Positions 22,439 to 33,044 of a DNA stretch of 35,959 bases are shown in pieces (positions within the stretch are counted from its first letter, which is position 1; the number at the start of each line of letters is the position of its first letter). Below the pieces are notes generated by a model that was given only the letters and a program-made list of their open reading frames with translations, had not been told where the DNA came from and ran no database searches. Position numbers and translations under genes: made by a program. Source of the stretch: Pholiota molesta (Eukaryota; Basidiomycota; Agaricomycetes; Agaricales; Strophariaceae); contig JACGCK010000345.1 in assembly GCA_014925825.1 (NCBI GenBank), forward strand, positions 1 to 35,959, read 5' to 3'.

Positions 22439-25366
22439 ATGTCTTTCAACAAAACCACGTTGAATCCTGCATGGCCACACTTCTTGGGAGGATTTTCATT
22501 GGTGCTAGCGCTTACAATTGGACTGGGTCGTGTACTTCTCGATGGTGAGTAGAATTGTGCCATGACGCGAAAGCTTTACTAAAACTGTATATATACAGGA
22601 TGGAATGACCCTATGCGTTGCGGAGCCCTCTTGAATGAAGGAAGCTGGTTAGATTCAGACCATAAGAATTGGCAGCCTAATGGTTGGTCTATCTCCTTTC
22701 ATCCTTTCCAATATGATATAACTGTGCTCACCTTCGCGTTTTAGGATGCATGCTGCATACCTATACGGAGAAAGACGCTTCCACATGCCTGCAGTCAAAG
22801 GACATCACCTTCATCGGCGATTCTGTTACACGGAAGCTGTTCTTTCAGGTCGCTCAAGTGCTAGACACATCAGTAGCTTATACCCCCTTCGACGATACCA
22901 AGAAACATGCCGACCATTTCTTGCGCACAAATTATGGGACGAACATTACGTTCATATGGGACCCATTCCTTAATGCTTCCTACACCGAACGCACGTTGAC
23001 GGAGGCTCACCCAATTTCAACCGTGCAAGGTCCTTCGTCTGCTATGCTGGTGCTCGGTTCCGGTTTATGGTACCTTCGTTACGCCGCGTCTTCAGGGGGA
23101 ATCCCAGCCTGGGAGAGCAAGATGGATCATGTCTTCGAAAAACTGTCAACCTACAACCGAGTTGCTGACGAGGTGGTCATCTTGCCAGTCGGGCAGGTCG
23201 TACCATCCAAGTTATCCTCTGCCCGAGTGCTAACGATGCGTTCAGCTGATATCGATGCCATGAATTCTGACTTGTATCACCGCATACACCCTCCTCAAGA
23301 TTTCGGTGCCACCTTTTTGGATTCAAAGTTGCCTATGCAAAAACCCCATTCGCTCCATGGGGTGTCGTTGCCTCTCGTTTTCAATGCCATGCTGGATGCG
23401 TCGCTGACGGAGGACGGTCTTCATTATTCCGACAGTATCGTCAAGCTACAGGCTCAGATTCTTCTGAACCTTCGATGCAACAATGTTTTGCCCAAAATCT
23501 TTCCTATGAATAAGACGTGCTGCAATAAATATCCGACTCCATCTTTACTGCAGATAATCTTTCTTGGAACAGTAATACTTCTGGGTCCTTGTTTGGCGTA
23601 TAGGATGCTCCGTAGAGGTAAGTTACACAATTGTCGCTTCAAAATTTTGTTAATTTATTGGTGTATATTTCGCAGGGCTACCTTCTGCATTTATGGAGAA
23701 GCACACGCTGCTTCCTCTGATTATCAGCCTAGCTGTTGCTTTGATATTCATCGCAGACCGAACGGGTTTCTGGTCGAAGGAACAAAAGCAGTTTGACGCC
23801 TGGACATGTGCCTCTCTGGGTCTTTTATCCCTTTTGATTGGCTTTCTCACTATCCAAAGAGAAGAGGCAGATATGGGTTTTCTAAATCGGGATCAAACAG
23901 CTGAATGGAAAGGTTGGATGCAAGGTTTTCATTTTACTTGCCTGAGATGTTATTTCTTCAAACTAAGTTGCTTCCGTTTTGGCAGTTGCGATTCTTCTAT
24001 ACCACTACTTTGGCGCTTCTCAAATTTCTGGAATCTACAATCCCATACGAGTCCTAGTGGCCTCATATCTCTTCATGACTGGCTATGGCCATACGATGTT
24101 TTATATTCGAAAGGCAGATTATGGGTTTCTACGTGTTGCACAGGTATGCTTTGATTTATATGCATTATCTTGATTTTCTAACAACGCTGCAAATGCCTCC
24201 CCAAGGTACTCATCCGTATCAATCTTTTCACGATTTTACTTGCGTATGCCATGGACACGGATTATATCTCCTACTATTTTACGCCCCTCGTCTCGATGTG
24301 GTACCTCGTTGTCTACCTTACGATGTTGACAGGCGGAGCAAGGGTCAATGATCGGGCACCTCTTCTTGTCATCAAGATTCTGCTCTTTGCTGGATTAATG
24401 GCATGGTTTATGAATGAAAGTTGGCTACTGGAAGCCTTGTTCGATATCCTGCACCGCTTCTGCGCTATCCGTTGGTCGGCGCACGAATGGGCTTTCCGGG
24501 TCAATCTGGACATCTGGATAGTCTTTGTTGGGATGTTGACTGCGGTTGCAGCGACTAAAATTCGTGAACATCGGTGCACCGATCACCGTTGGTGGCCTTT
24601 CGTGGTGACAGGTTCCGTCGGACTCTCGGTTTTGGTCCTAGTGTGGTTCTTCGCCTTTGAACTCTATCAAGATTCGAAGTTCACGTACAACGCATGGCAT
24701 CCTTATATTTCCATCTTTCCAATCCTTGCATTCGTCATCCTCAGAAATTCGAGTGCCGTCTTGCGGTCAGCATCCTCGAGGGCCTTTGCTTTCGTCGGCA
24801 AATGCTCGTTAGAGGCTTTCATCATCCAACACCATATCTGGCTCGCGGGTGACGCCAAAGGCATTCTGCTTATAATTCCGGGCACTCGGTGGAGACCAAT
24901 CAACTTCATTCTTACGACCATTATTTTCTTGTACATCTGCGACCGCGTTGCGTATGCTACAGTGGAGATCACGACAACAATATGCGGGGTGCGGCAGAGG
25001 GGCCTTCCAGCACCGGCAACAGCTGTGTTATTCACTGCCTCGGAGTCCATTGACGAAGAATCCGAAGGCCAGGAGATAACGATACCCATGATACCTCTCT
25101 CGCAAAGCCGTTCTTTTACATCAAAAAATGGCAGCGACCTGGAACAACTTCCCCTCGAACCCGATACACCTATTAGACCTAATCGCTGGATCGACCGCCT
25201 CGCGGAGAATCCATCAAGATCCTCTTCACAAGGACGACTACATGGTTGGCTTTCTGAACATAATTGGCTTTGGCAGCTACATTCACAAATTTTGGTTGTC
25301 TTGGGCATTCTTTGGCTTTTTAATATTTTCTGGCATTATCCTTATCCTTCAGGTTCGACTTCTTAA
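22439..25366 (+). CDS. CAS1-type polysaccharide O-acetyltransferase (10-TM acyltransferase)
   Basis: Six exons, 22439-22544, 22599-22682, 22745-23617, 23676-23924, 23986-24143 and 24206-25366, encode 876 aa. An N-terminal anchor ([16 protein letters not shown]) precedes a lumenal SGNH/PC-esterase-like domain. This has the block-[15 protein letters not shown] with nucleophile Ser and a late DGLHYSDS supplying the DxxH acid and base. Then come about a dozen hydrophobic segments of the Cas1_AcylT domain ([46 protein letters not shown]). Cryptococcus Cas1p and animal CASD1 share this architecture and O-acetylate capsule glucuronoxylomannan or sialic acid in the Golgi; here a cell-wall or glycan acetylation role is inferred. 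All intron joins hold frame. The C-terminal tail after about residue 740 is cytosolic and low complexity, ending in one further hydrophobic segment. Confidence 0.93.
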
Positions 25367-25449
25367 TAGGGCGTCATGATTGTCTTTGTTGCGAGCGCTA
25401 CACGCGTTACACATTTTATTGGAATACTTACACGACCTTTTTGCACATA

Positions 25450-25921
25450 TTAACGATAGAGTGTGTTCCGAAGTCCAATAGACAAGGATATATTCAACAT
25501 AAACGCAACAATATGGAAGTACACAACGTCAATACGAAAGAGAACAAGTTGTAGAGATTCCAAGGATGCCTGCTGGAAGATTGTCATCAGTAAAATGTCA
25601 TTGAGAACGAACAACAAATAAGGAATCAGTATTAGCATGGATAATCAACACTCCCTATCCTTTAGACAGGGTTCAGGGCTTGACTTCTATTTTGTTCTAT
25701 CATTTAGAGTGGGAATGGAATAGATGCTCACCATATGAACAGTATCCAAGAGGAAGGAACAACTGAATAAGCGAAAGAATAAGCATTCGCTCGCACACGT
25801 AGTAGGCGCAGACAAAAGGATCAGAAATTTGGGTATATGAATGACGGTCATCAACCCTTGGGTTTCCAAGTAGCGATTCATTTGTCTCGTCATTGTGCGT
25901 TGCGAAGGGAGAGGCATACAT
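25450..25921 (-). CDS. Possible small membrane protein, unassigned
   Basis: This is a tentative model. The minus strand carries two open blocks. One starts at an ATG near 25918 (MYASPFATHNDETNES...), ends at a GTGAGC donor near 25732, and includes a hydrophobic helix (LILSLIQLFLPLGY). The other ends at 25450 and reads LESLQLVLFRIDVVYFHIV then FMLNISLSIGLRNTLY, again membrane-like. A GTTCGT...CTTCCAG pair just before the second block could be a short intron. The exon joining them is not clear, and I recognise no family. It would be convergent with the CAS1-type gene and divergent from STS1, a layout that leaves room for a real gene. Confidence 0.25.
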
Positions 25922-26035
25922 ACCCAGATAGCGCGAAAGAAGAAAGCATTGTTGGGATGGAGGAGAGAGAAACCAGGCAAATTTTTGGAAAATCGAACGC
26001 GCCTTTTGTGGGTGATGGATTAGGGCCGGTCAGGG

Positions 26036-26078
26036 CGCTCACGTGATGTTATACGCGGGCCCGGCACATACGTGAGCG
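26036..26078. promoter_or_regulatory. Inverted repeat with CACGTG in STS1 promoter
   Basis: CGCTCACGT (26036-26044) is matched by its exact reverse complement ACGTGAGCG (26070-26078), 25 nt apart, ending 77 bp upstream of the STS1 ATG. The left arm extends into the palindrome TCACGTGA (26039-26046), an E-box/bHLH-type site, and GGGCCC lies in the centre. A paired factor-binding site is likely, though the factor is unknown. Confidence 0.5.
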
Positions 26079-26155
26079 TGACAGGTTGGCTTTATTACAG
26101 TGCTGTGTGACTGGCCTACAAGCTCTCTTCCTGTCCCTCTTCACGACCTTCCACG

Positions 26156-27349
26156 ATGGCTAATGTACTCCATCCACACATTGACTTTCAGCCCAGGCCT
26201 GTGTCGCATGCTCCTTCAGCATTTGGGTTTGGATTTGGCCTCGGGCCTTCTCCTTCAAACTCCATGATGCCTCCCTCTGGATGGGCGACTCCAGGCCACA
26301 CGAATCCCGCTGCTTTTCAACATTTGGCGAATTATATGTCCGCTTCTGCATCAGCGAGACCCCAGAAGAGACGGATGAGCTCTGAGGAGGAGGAGGAGAA
26401 TGGGCGATACTCGAGCACCCCCCGAGATGAGTCAATGGACAGGAGCCCGACACCCGAACGCCCGAAAGCCACAGCACCCAAACGTGCTCGCGCTGCATAT
26501 TCAAGCAGTCCGGATCCAAAGGACATCTCAACAGGCAAACAGAATAAAGCCCAAAGCGGCTCGGATGGGAACGACATCGATGTCGGTCTGTTGTTAGGTC
26601 AGTGACTTATCTCGTACTTCTCAGACTGGTTATTAATGATAGCCTGTACAGCCAACCTACCAGCAGAATCGCTACTCCCGCTCCTGATGGAGCTCCTAAA
26701 GAAAAACCCCACATTAAAGGGCACTTTACTCCCTCTTATCCCCCGCCCTACAGTGGAGTCCGCCATCCGGATATTATTTCGATCTGCAGAGAAACTTACG
26801 CAAGCCTACCCCTACTCTATCAACGGGCCGCAGTCAACCATGCGGGCTGACTACATCTCCTCTCGCCTGCAACAACACGTCGCTGATTACGTATCCACCT
26901 GCATGTCGTACTTCACATACTTCTCATGCATACCTCCGTCCCCGCAAACAGCAGCCCCTTCTCCTGGTTCCAGCCAGAACCCAATTGCCACTCCCACTCC
27001 CTCCTTGCACAAGGTCGCCTCACCACCTTACGAAACGTTCTTATTCCTCAAAGCGGTCACAGACCAAATTCTGAAGCAACCACCTCCCTCTCGGGACGAA
27101 CTCCTGAAATCGCTCGTTGACCGACTTAAAGTCGAGTGGCAAGCATGGCATAGCAAAACTCAGCACGACATTGAACAGGGGCGGATATATGGAACTGAAA
27201 TACTCCAAAAATACGCTCATGGGTTGGCCAGCTTGTCGGATTCAGCGTCTGGGACTACACTTGGCCCCACGATGTCGACTGTACGGAACGACCTCATGGG
27301 AAAGAATCATTGGTTATTCTATCCAATTCTTAATCGAATGGAACAATGA
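26156..27349 (+). CDS. Tethering factor for nuclear proteasome STS1/Cut8
   Basis: Two exons, 26156-26597 and 26652-27349 (intron 26598-26651), encode 379 aa. The N-terminal third is low complexity with basic nuclear-localisation-like patches (RPQKRRM, APKRARAAY), consistent with the short Lys/Arg-rich region that is ubiquitinated in S. pombe Cut8. The structured part begins at ANLPAESLLPLLMELL and continues with LIPRPTVESAIRILFRSAEK and AYPYS, the STS1/Cut8 helical bundle that binds the 26S proteasome and holds it at the nucleus. A proline-rich insert (about residues 245-290) interrupts the domain, and the later part (EWQAWHSKTQ, LGPTMSTVRNDLM) continues it. The ATG is in good context, and the frame join is exact. 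A paired CACGTG-containing element lies just upstream. Confidence 0.9.
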
Positions 27350-28192
27350 GGAATCAATAATTTGTAGTCGCTCCTTACACTTTGCTATCACTCATTAGGA
27401 ATAATCATCAATCAAACAGCATTCAACTCACAGCTAGCTGGGCCTGAACTGAGCATTGACCATTGAATAATATCGCTTCCGGAATCATTTGAGTTACACT
27501 TCTGTTCCCAGGTTGTATCTGCTAACTTTGTTCCCGATGCGTTGCCAATGAATATTGCGTCACACCAGTACTTAAATTATAGGTGGCAGCTGGCAATGAT
27601 AAAATGCCTCATTTTCGTCATACCGACGGCGATGTTGTTACTTTGGCCGATGTGTGGCGTGTATAACGGCTGTTGTGGGTGCTCTTCGATTAATTCCTCG
27701 ATCCCTCCCTCCCATTTTGAAATTTGAATTTGACGCAATTATAAGGTCGCACTCCTTTGCATTCCGAAGACACCAAAGCGTAACTTGAAAGGTCACTTCT
27801 TCAACACTTCTTGCCAAATGCAAAATAACCTTTAGGGTGCTAATCATCAAAATTTTCACTGGTAAGGCCGCAGTTATGAAAGTTGGGGCCCTATCGAAAG
27901 AGCTGTAGCAAATTTGAGGTTTTCTTTGGAGGAGCTGCTATGATGCCCTTGCAGTTGTTGTGGCTCAGCGATAACCTCGGAAACCAGATCGCGACATATT
28001 TGTGTGTTCGGGAACGCTTCGCCGTTTGAAATAAACAAGCGACTACAACCGCTCTGAGGGAAAAAATGGACAGCGCGGACCGTTTGCAAGCTCTCGGTGA
28101 CCTTGGTTTTCTGCAGTATTGGTAGAAACGGCAAGGGATACGTTGGCCAACGCTAACTAACACAGGACAGCGTCGTTCCCTCATTCCCATGC
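27350..28192. other. Intergenic, no gene seen
   Basis: 843 bp between STS1 and the PPR-like gene. Small ORFs on both strands show no domains or splice continuity, and no tRNA or repeat was recognised. The right end is the promoter of the downstream gene. Confidence 0.45.
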
Positions 28193-30032
28193 ATGCCCCT
28201 TCGTGCCCTTCGACTCTTTCCTCTCCCGACGAGGCCCGACGCGACGTTGGCTGCTCTATCCTTCGCGTCTACATTGCAACTTGCAGCTGGTCAGGCATGG
28301 ACCCGACGTGTCATTGCTCATGCGCAACCCACAAAACCCGGATCCCGCGGTATTCGTGCTACCACGCAATGTCAAATGGCATCCAAACAAACTGAGCGGG
28401 ACGCATCGGTTCAAGCTGGACCGTCCACGTATGTTCTCGTGTCATGTCTCGCATTCTAGAAATTGTCTAATGTATGGTCATGGCAGTATACGGAACGTCA
28501 AGCCACTCACTAATACTTCCAACAGCGCATCTAAGAAATCTAGTGACACTCTAAAGCTCACGAAGACGAAGGCAGCCCCTCAAAGACCCATTGAGAAACC
28601 CTTGGCAAATATTACCGATTTCGATCCACAACATAACGATTATGAACCGTCTGACGCGGAGCTGCTCAAATCCGATGACCCATATTCCGAGGATTTTATT
28701 GTCGACATTCTTCCAAGTGACCTACCCAACGTTTCCACTTCCGTGAACACGGAGCCATTGGATTTACGCCAGCCTTCTGTACTTCGAGAACCCAACAGCC
28801 GAAAATCGCTCCATCGAAATTTGCTCTATTTGATCAACGTAACGAAACCTTGCCCACGACTACCTGCACTGGTGGATTACCATGCTCACTACGCCGAATG
28901 GCAATCGACAGCGTCCTACAACCTCCTCCTCTCCCTAGCTATACGACATCAGAGTTACGGGATATCTCGCCGCTTACTCCGAGATCACTCGCTGTCGAAT
29001 CTTCCCAAAAATCTGGATACGTATAAACTCGAGGTTCGGCACCTTGTACACCAAGGGTTGTGGAATAGGGCTTGGAAGTATGTTCAATACCTCAGAGAAA
29101 CAGGACGACTACCAACGGCGGAAAATGGCGAAACGGACATACCTTTCCCTATCTGGTTGGAATTTTTTCGCCCCGTCAAGAGGCCTCGCATACGAAAACG
29201 GTTCGTTTACGACACGGAAGGAAAACGGACGGGTAGACTTTTTGAAGAAGTCATCGCCACCCAAGAGGAGATGAAAGCATATCAGGGACTTCTGAACCAG
29301 AACCGACCAAGGAACATGCCACCCCTTTCCCATACCCCGGGTCATGCCATTTACTGTATCGTTCAGCTATTACTGAGGTCAGGGAACAAAGACCGTGCTC
29401 TCAAACTCACGAAAGCATACTTCGGTGCACTCCCACGAACTCTGTCGCACGCCAATAAGAGATGGTGTATCGCTATCGTCCACCTTCATATGCTCTCTTC
29501 CTCCGACAAGGTCGGTCTGGCTCGCTTTTACGAAGCGCGAAGAACAATGGTTGCTCTTCTGAGTTACCATCGATCCGTACACCCCAACTCAAAGACATTA
29601 TTCATCCTTCTCGCCCCCCTTCATCGCGCTAAACAATGTGGCACAAAGGCATGGAAACAACTACGGAATTTCAAGAAGGAGTGGGGCCCTTTTGTCGAGG
29701 ATAGGCGGGTGCAGCGGCGCGTCGCCAATCTGGCGTTAAAGGAGGGTCGTATGGACATTGTGAAAAAGATCACCCGTGTGGAAAGGACAGAGCGACGTTA
29801 TCGTCAGCGCCGTTTGTCAGAAGACCAAATGACGCAGAGGATAAGGCGGGTCCGATCACGCGCATGCCAAGTCCGTCTGCCCTTTCAAATGGTGTACCCT
29901 AAGAACGGCAGAGAGGCGCAGTTGTGGTATCGTCTCCGACTCAGAATTCGCAAGGTTTACCAAAGGAGACAACGCCGTCGACGGCGTCTTCAAACTCGTC
30001 GAGACATTATTACCATTGCGAGTTCTCCATAA
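28193..30032 (+). CDS. PPR-like mitochondrial protein, function unknown
   Basis: Two exons, 28193-28428 and 28487-30032 (intron 28429-28486), encode 593 aa. The spliced frame differs from the unspliced one, so the start belongs to the ATG at 28193; another out-of-frame ATG lies at 28189. The N-terminus (MPLRALRLFPLPTRPDATL) is Arg-rich without acidic residues and is a likely mitochondrial presequence. After a low-complexity linker come tandem alpha-helical stretches (TASYNLLLSLAIRHQSYGIS, DTYKLEVRHLVHQGLWNRAW, HAIYCIVQLLLRSGNKDRAL) spaced like degenerate pentatricopeptide repeats. The last 100 residues are extremely basic (RRQRRRRRLQTRR), suggesting RNA or ribosome contact. A role in mitochondrial RNA maturation or translation is an inference. 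I do not recognise a named orthologue. Confidence 0.75.
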
Positions 30033-31641
30033 CGATATCGGCTGTCGCAACCCCATACGCAGCCTGTAGGGTCCCGCAGCATGTTGGCGAAATGATCCCT
30101 ACTCACTATTTCGCACTATCCTTGATGTAGTATTCGGCGTTTGCTGGGAGCTGAAATTTAATGCTCTTTAAATCTATCCGGGGAATTATACCTGACGACG
30201 CTGCGATCCTGAAAGAATGCATATGACATAGCAAACAAAACATACATACAAGTTCATCGGCTTCAATATACATTTAGCTGGATCGAAGAATGGAATGCCC
30301 GATTTTGAGTTGAGCGCCAATCAAGCTGCATAACAAATCTACCGGCATTGCTGACATCTTACGGTTGTCTTACGGTAGCTTTTAGGATGCGAAATTCAGA
30401 ACCAATTTTGGCCGGAGGTTGTAAGACGCCTTTGATGATAATAAAATAGGTATCATCGACGAGGACCTTAACTCTATTCACATACTTTACAGGAGGCTGA
30501 TGATCAAATTTTAAATTCCGGTGGATTGACGAGTCATGGTAAGGTCCCTGTCACAAACGATCAGCACGCTGTTCCCGTCTTCTCCTACTCCTTCAGACTT
30601 CTTCAGTCGCTGTCTGTCAGTCTTCTCTTTGTATCCGCAAACGACAATCATGCCTCGCACTAAACGAGAATGCACTTTGCTCATCCCCAAAGCAGCCTAG
30701 CACCTTCTAAGAATTCGTAGTTTTCTTTCGAAATTTCTCGGTGGCACTACTACATAATAATGTCCGATATTTTGAACATCCCCCTTCAGTCCGGGGCCCT
30801 CTACCAGAGCTCTCTGTGACGTGCTTCCCTGGCCTGGCAGCTGCGAAAGAGATGATTAGCTTTGCTGTTGCCGCGACAAGAAATATCCTTGAAGGCTGCG
30901 AGCTTCATCGAAATCCCCGCTGATTTCGTGATCCGTAGCGCCCGAAGTCCCTTGAAATCATTCCACAGGAATTCTGAAGAAAGTCGTCTTCAGGAATCCA
31001 GGAGAGCTCTCTTTCTTCCAGGTGGAAGACTGCTAGTTGAGATAGTGTCAAAGAAATCGTCAAATAACGCCGCCCAGCGATCGGATTATCTGGCTTCTCT
31101 TGTGCCTTTTCCTACCCTGCTTGGAGGTCTTCATGTCCTTCGCCATTTTTCTTTACTCTATGACCGCCATATGCTTCGAGGAGTCACTTAGACGTCAAGG
31201 CGCTTCCTTATACGCACGATCGAACCGGATACTGATCGTTCCACATCTGCAATCGCCATCGCCAATCTATTACGCCCCAATTTTAAGATGCAGTCGGTTC
31301 CCCTCATCTCTCCCTGTCACATTATCGTCCTTGGTCCTTACACAGTGGCACTACGGCAGACTTGTTTTATCAAATCTTGTCGTTCACTTGATGTCATCCA
31401 TGGAGAGTCGGAAGGCCACGCTGCAAGAACGCTCCTTCGACCACTTGCGGGCATGTCATAGTACGTTGAACCCTGTCCTATCCTGTCTTTAAACTCACTT
31501 TCAATCACGCAAACCACCATACAAGAGCAACTTAGCATACCATTTTCATCGACGGAGCGCCACCCTCAAAATGTTCATAAAGGCCAGTGCGATTAAAGTA
31601 ATGCCTCCTCAATATTCTCTTGCTTTTTTTAACGCTATTCC
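30033..31641. other. 1.6-kb region without intact gene; possible gene remnant
   Basis: The left part is AT-rich flank. Around 30560-30651 a long pyrimidine-rich leader ends in a well-placed ATG (30651) that opens only a 16-codon frame. Beyond it, blocks such as FPGLAAAKEMISFAVAATR (about 30825-30880) and ALFLPGGRLLVEIVSKKSS (about 31000-31055) look protein-like but lie in interrupted frames with no consistent introns. This could be a decayed gene, but no family is recognised. Confidence 0.35.
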
Positions 31642-32625
31642 ATGGCGCCCGACACTAATAGTATCCTCTCTGTCTCGTGTATTAATGTCGGTGTCGGGCC
31701 AGGGGGTACTACGAATTTAATCGCGTAAGTAATCTCCGTCCTCGAGCTTTTGTGCACATTTTCATTCACACTATCTAGGCGCATAGCAATTGTTGACTAC
31801 CGAGGGGCAACGCTGTTCGACAAATATGTGGTACCGACCACGATCGTGAGTACCCTTGAATGTAGCATTTTAACTTTGTTATCTTAAATGTTTGACCATT
31901 GTTAGGTGACCGACTACCGAACGGCCACTACAGGTATCACCGCTGCTCACCTGAACTCCCGTATGACCCCGCACTCCGCTTAATGATGGCACATTTGTCG
32001 TGATATTGAATTAATAAATTTTCAGCGGACGCCTGGACCTTCCACATGATACAGAACTATGTCTCGAATTGTTTCCGCGGTAAAATTCTGGTCGGCCATA
32101 GTCTATGGAATGATCTCGCAGGTATGATATACTCCATATACTCCACTAAAATACAGGCGGCCGAAGATCCCAGAAATTCATGATTATTTTTATTTTCAGT
32201 TCTTGGTTTACCCCATCGCGCTGTAGACACCAGGGACGTAGCTCTGTATCAGGTTCGTACGGATTATCGTTCTAAAATGATCATCGTTATCCATTCCGCA
32301 ATTACAGCCATTCCGCAATACCTTGCAACATAGCAATCCTCACCAGATAATTGGGTTGCAAACACTGGCGTGGCAACTCATGGCACGACGGTGCCAAGAA
32401 GGGAAAATTCATCCTGTAAGTTTCTTCCTAATCGCTACAGTGTCGGAAATGAAAAAAGTTGCTCATGTTACTTTCCTTATCTTTGGGCGCCTCGTACAGA
32501 TTGAGAACGCCCGTGCTGCTTTGGATCTGTATCGATCTGTGGCTGACCAGTGGGAGAGCTCCATTGCTCGCGGAAATTGGCCTTGCGCACTTCCTCCAAG
32601 CACTTTCTCTCGTTGCTACCTTTAG
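31642..32625 (+). CDS. REX4/ISG20-like 3'-5' exonuclease-fold protein, probably inactive
   Basis: Seven exons, 31642-31724, 31779-31845, 31906-31960, 32026-32121, 32200-32252, 32308-32415 and 32500-32625, encode 195 aa. The protein is essentially a single DEDDh exonuclease domain. NVGVGPGG, IARIAIVDYRGATLFDKYV, VTDYRTATTGI, KILVGHSLWNDL and TRDVALYQPFRNTL all match the RNA exonuclease REX4 family. However, the ExoI motif reads S12-C-I14 where REX4 has D-C-E. The ExoIII aspartate is N157 (ENARA instead of EDARA), and the spacing from H153 is one residue shorter. Only the ExoII aspartate (D98) remains. Without these metal ligands hydrolysis is not expected, so it may bind RNA or protein instead. 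REX4-type enzymes act in pre-rRNA processing in the nucleolus. The C-terminus CALPPSTFSRCYL is unlike REX4. All splice joins are clean. Confidence 0.85.
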
Positions 32626-33044
32626 TTTTATCATTGCGCACCTTTTCTACCACTATTTTGGTTTCACTTGAACGCTGATCATGCATCGTGTATTTTCTCA
32701 GACCGTTCCATGGTTATACCTGCTCACGGACTGCACCATAGTTTGAATTCCTTTCGTTCCGATCCTACAATTCGGAAATTCTAATGATAGTATAGTGTAC
32801 GGAACTATTACTCTACTTATGTCAAACAGATCAACACGAGTGACTGAATATATGCCTTTATTTGGTATATAGATCCCCAAAAGGAGACGAGAGTGAATCA
32901 CATGAGTTGATGAAATAAACCTGCAACTGTCAAATGACTATATAGCTTAGAAGTGCGGAACATAGAGAGCTATTGTCGACATTGGAACAACATCAAAATG
33001 TAAAAGTAAACTCTATTTTGCACGGAGACGCGTCAATCAAAACT
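32626..33044. other. Convergent 3' intergenic region
   Basis: This 419-bp stretch lies between the stop codons of two converging genes and is AT-rich. It must contain the polyadenylation signals of both. No coding potential or RNA gene is recognised. Confidence 0.5.

Larger units (their letters stand above)
25367..26155. other. Intergenic between CAS1-type gene and STS1
   Basis: Nearly 800 bp between two plus-strand genes. It holds a possible small minus-strand gene (listed separately) and, near its right end, a long inverted repeat containing CACGTG in the STS1 promoter. No other feature seen. Confidence 0.4.

Noticed and set aside
25128..25379. Alternative hydrophobic C-terminus of the CAS1-type protein in another frame
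   Set aside because: It reads like a membrane segment, but the main frame is continuous to 25366 and no intron links the two.
30741..31492. Several short plus-strand ORFs as a gene
   Set aside because: Frames are interrupted, no consistent intron set joins them and no family was recognised; kept only as a possible remnant.
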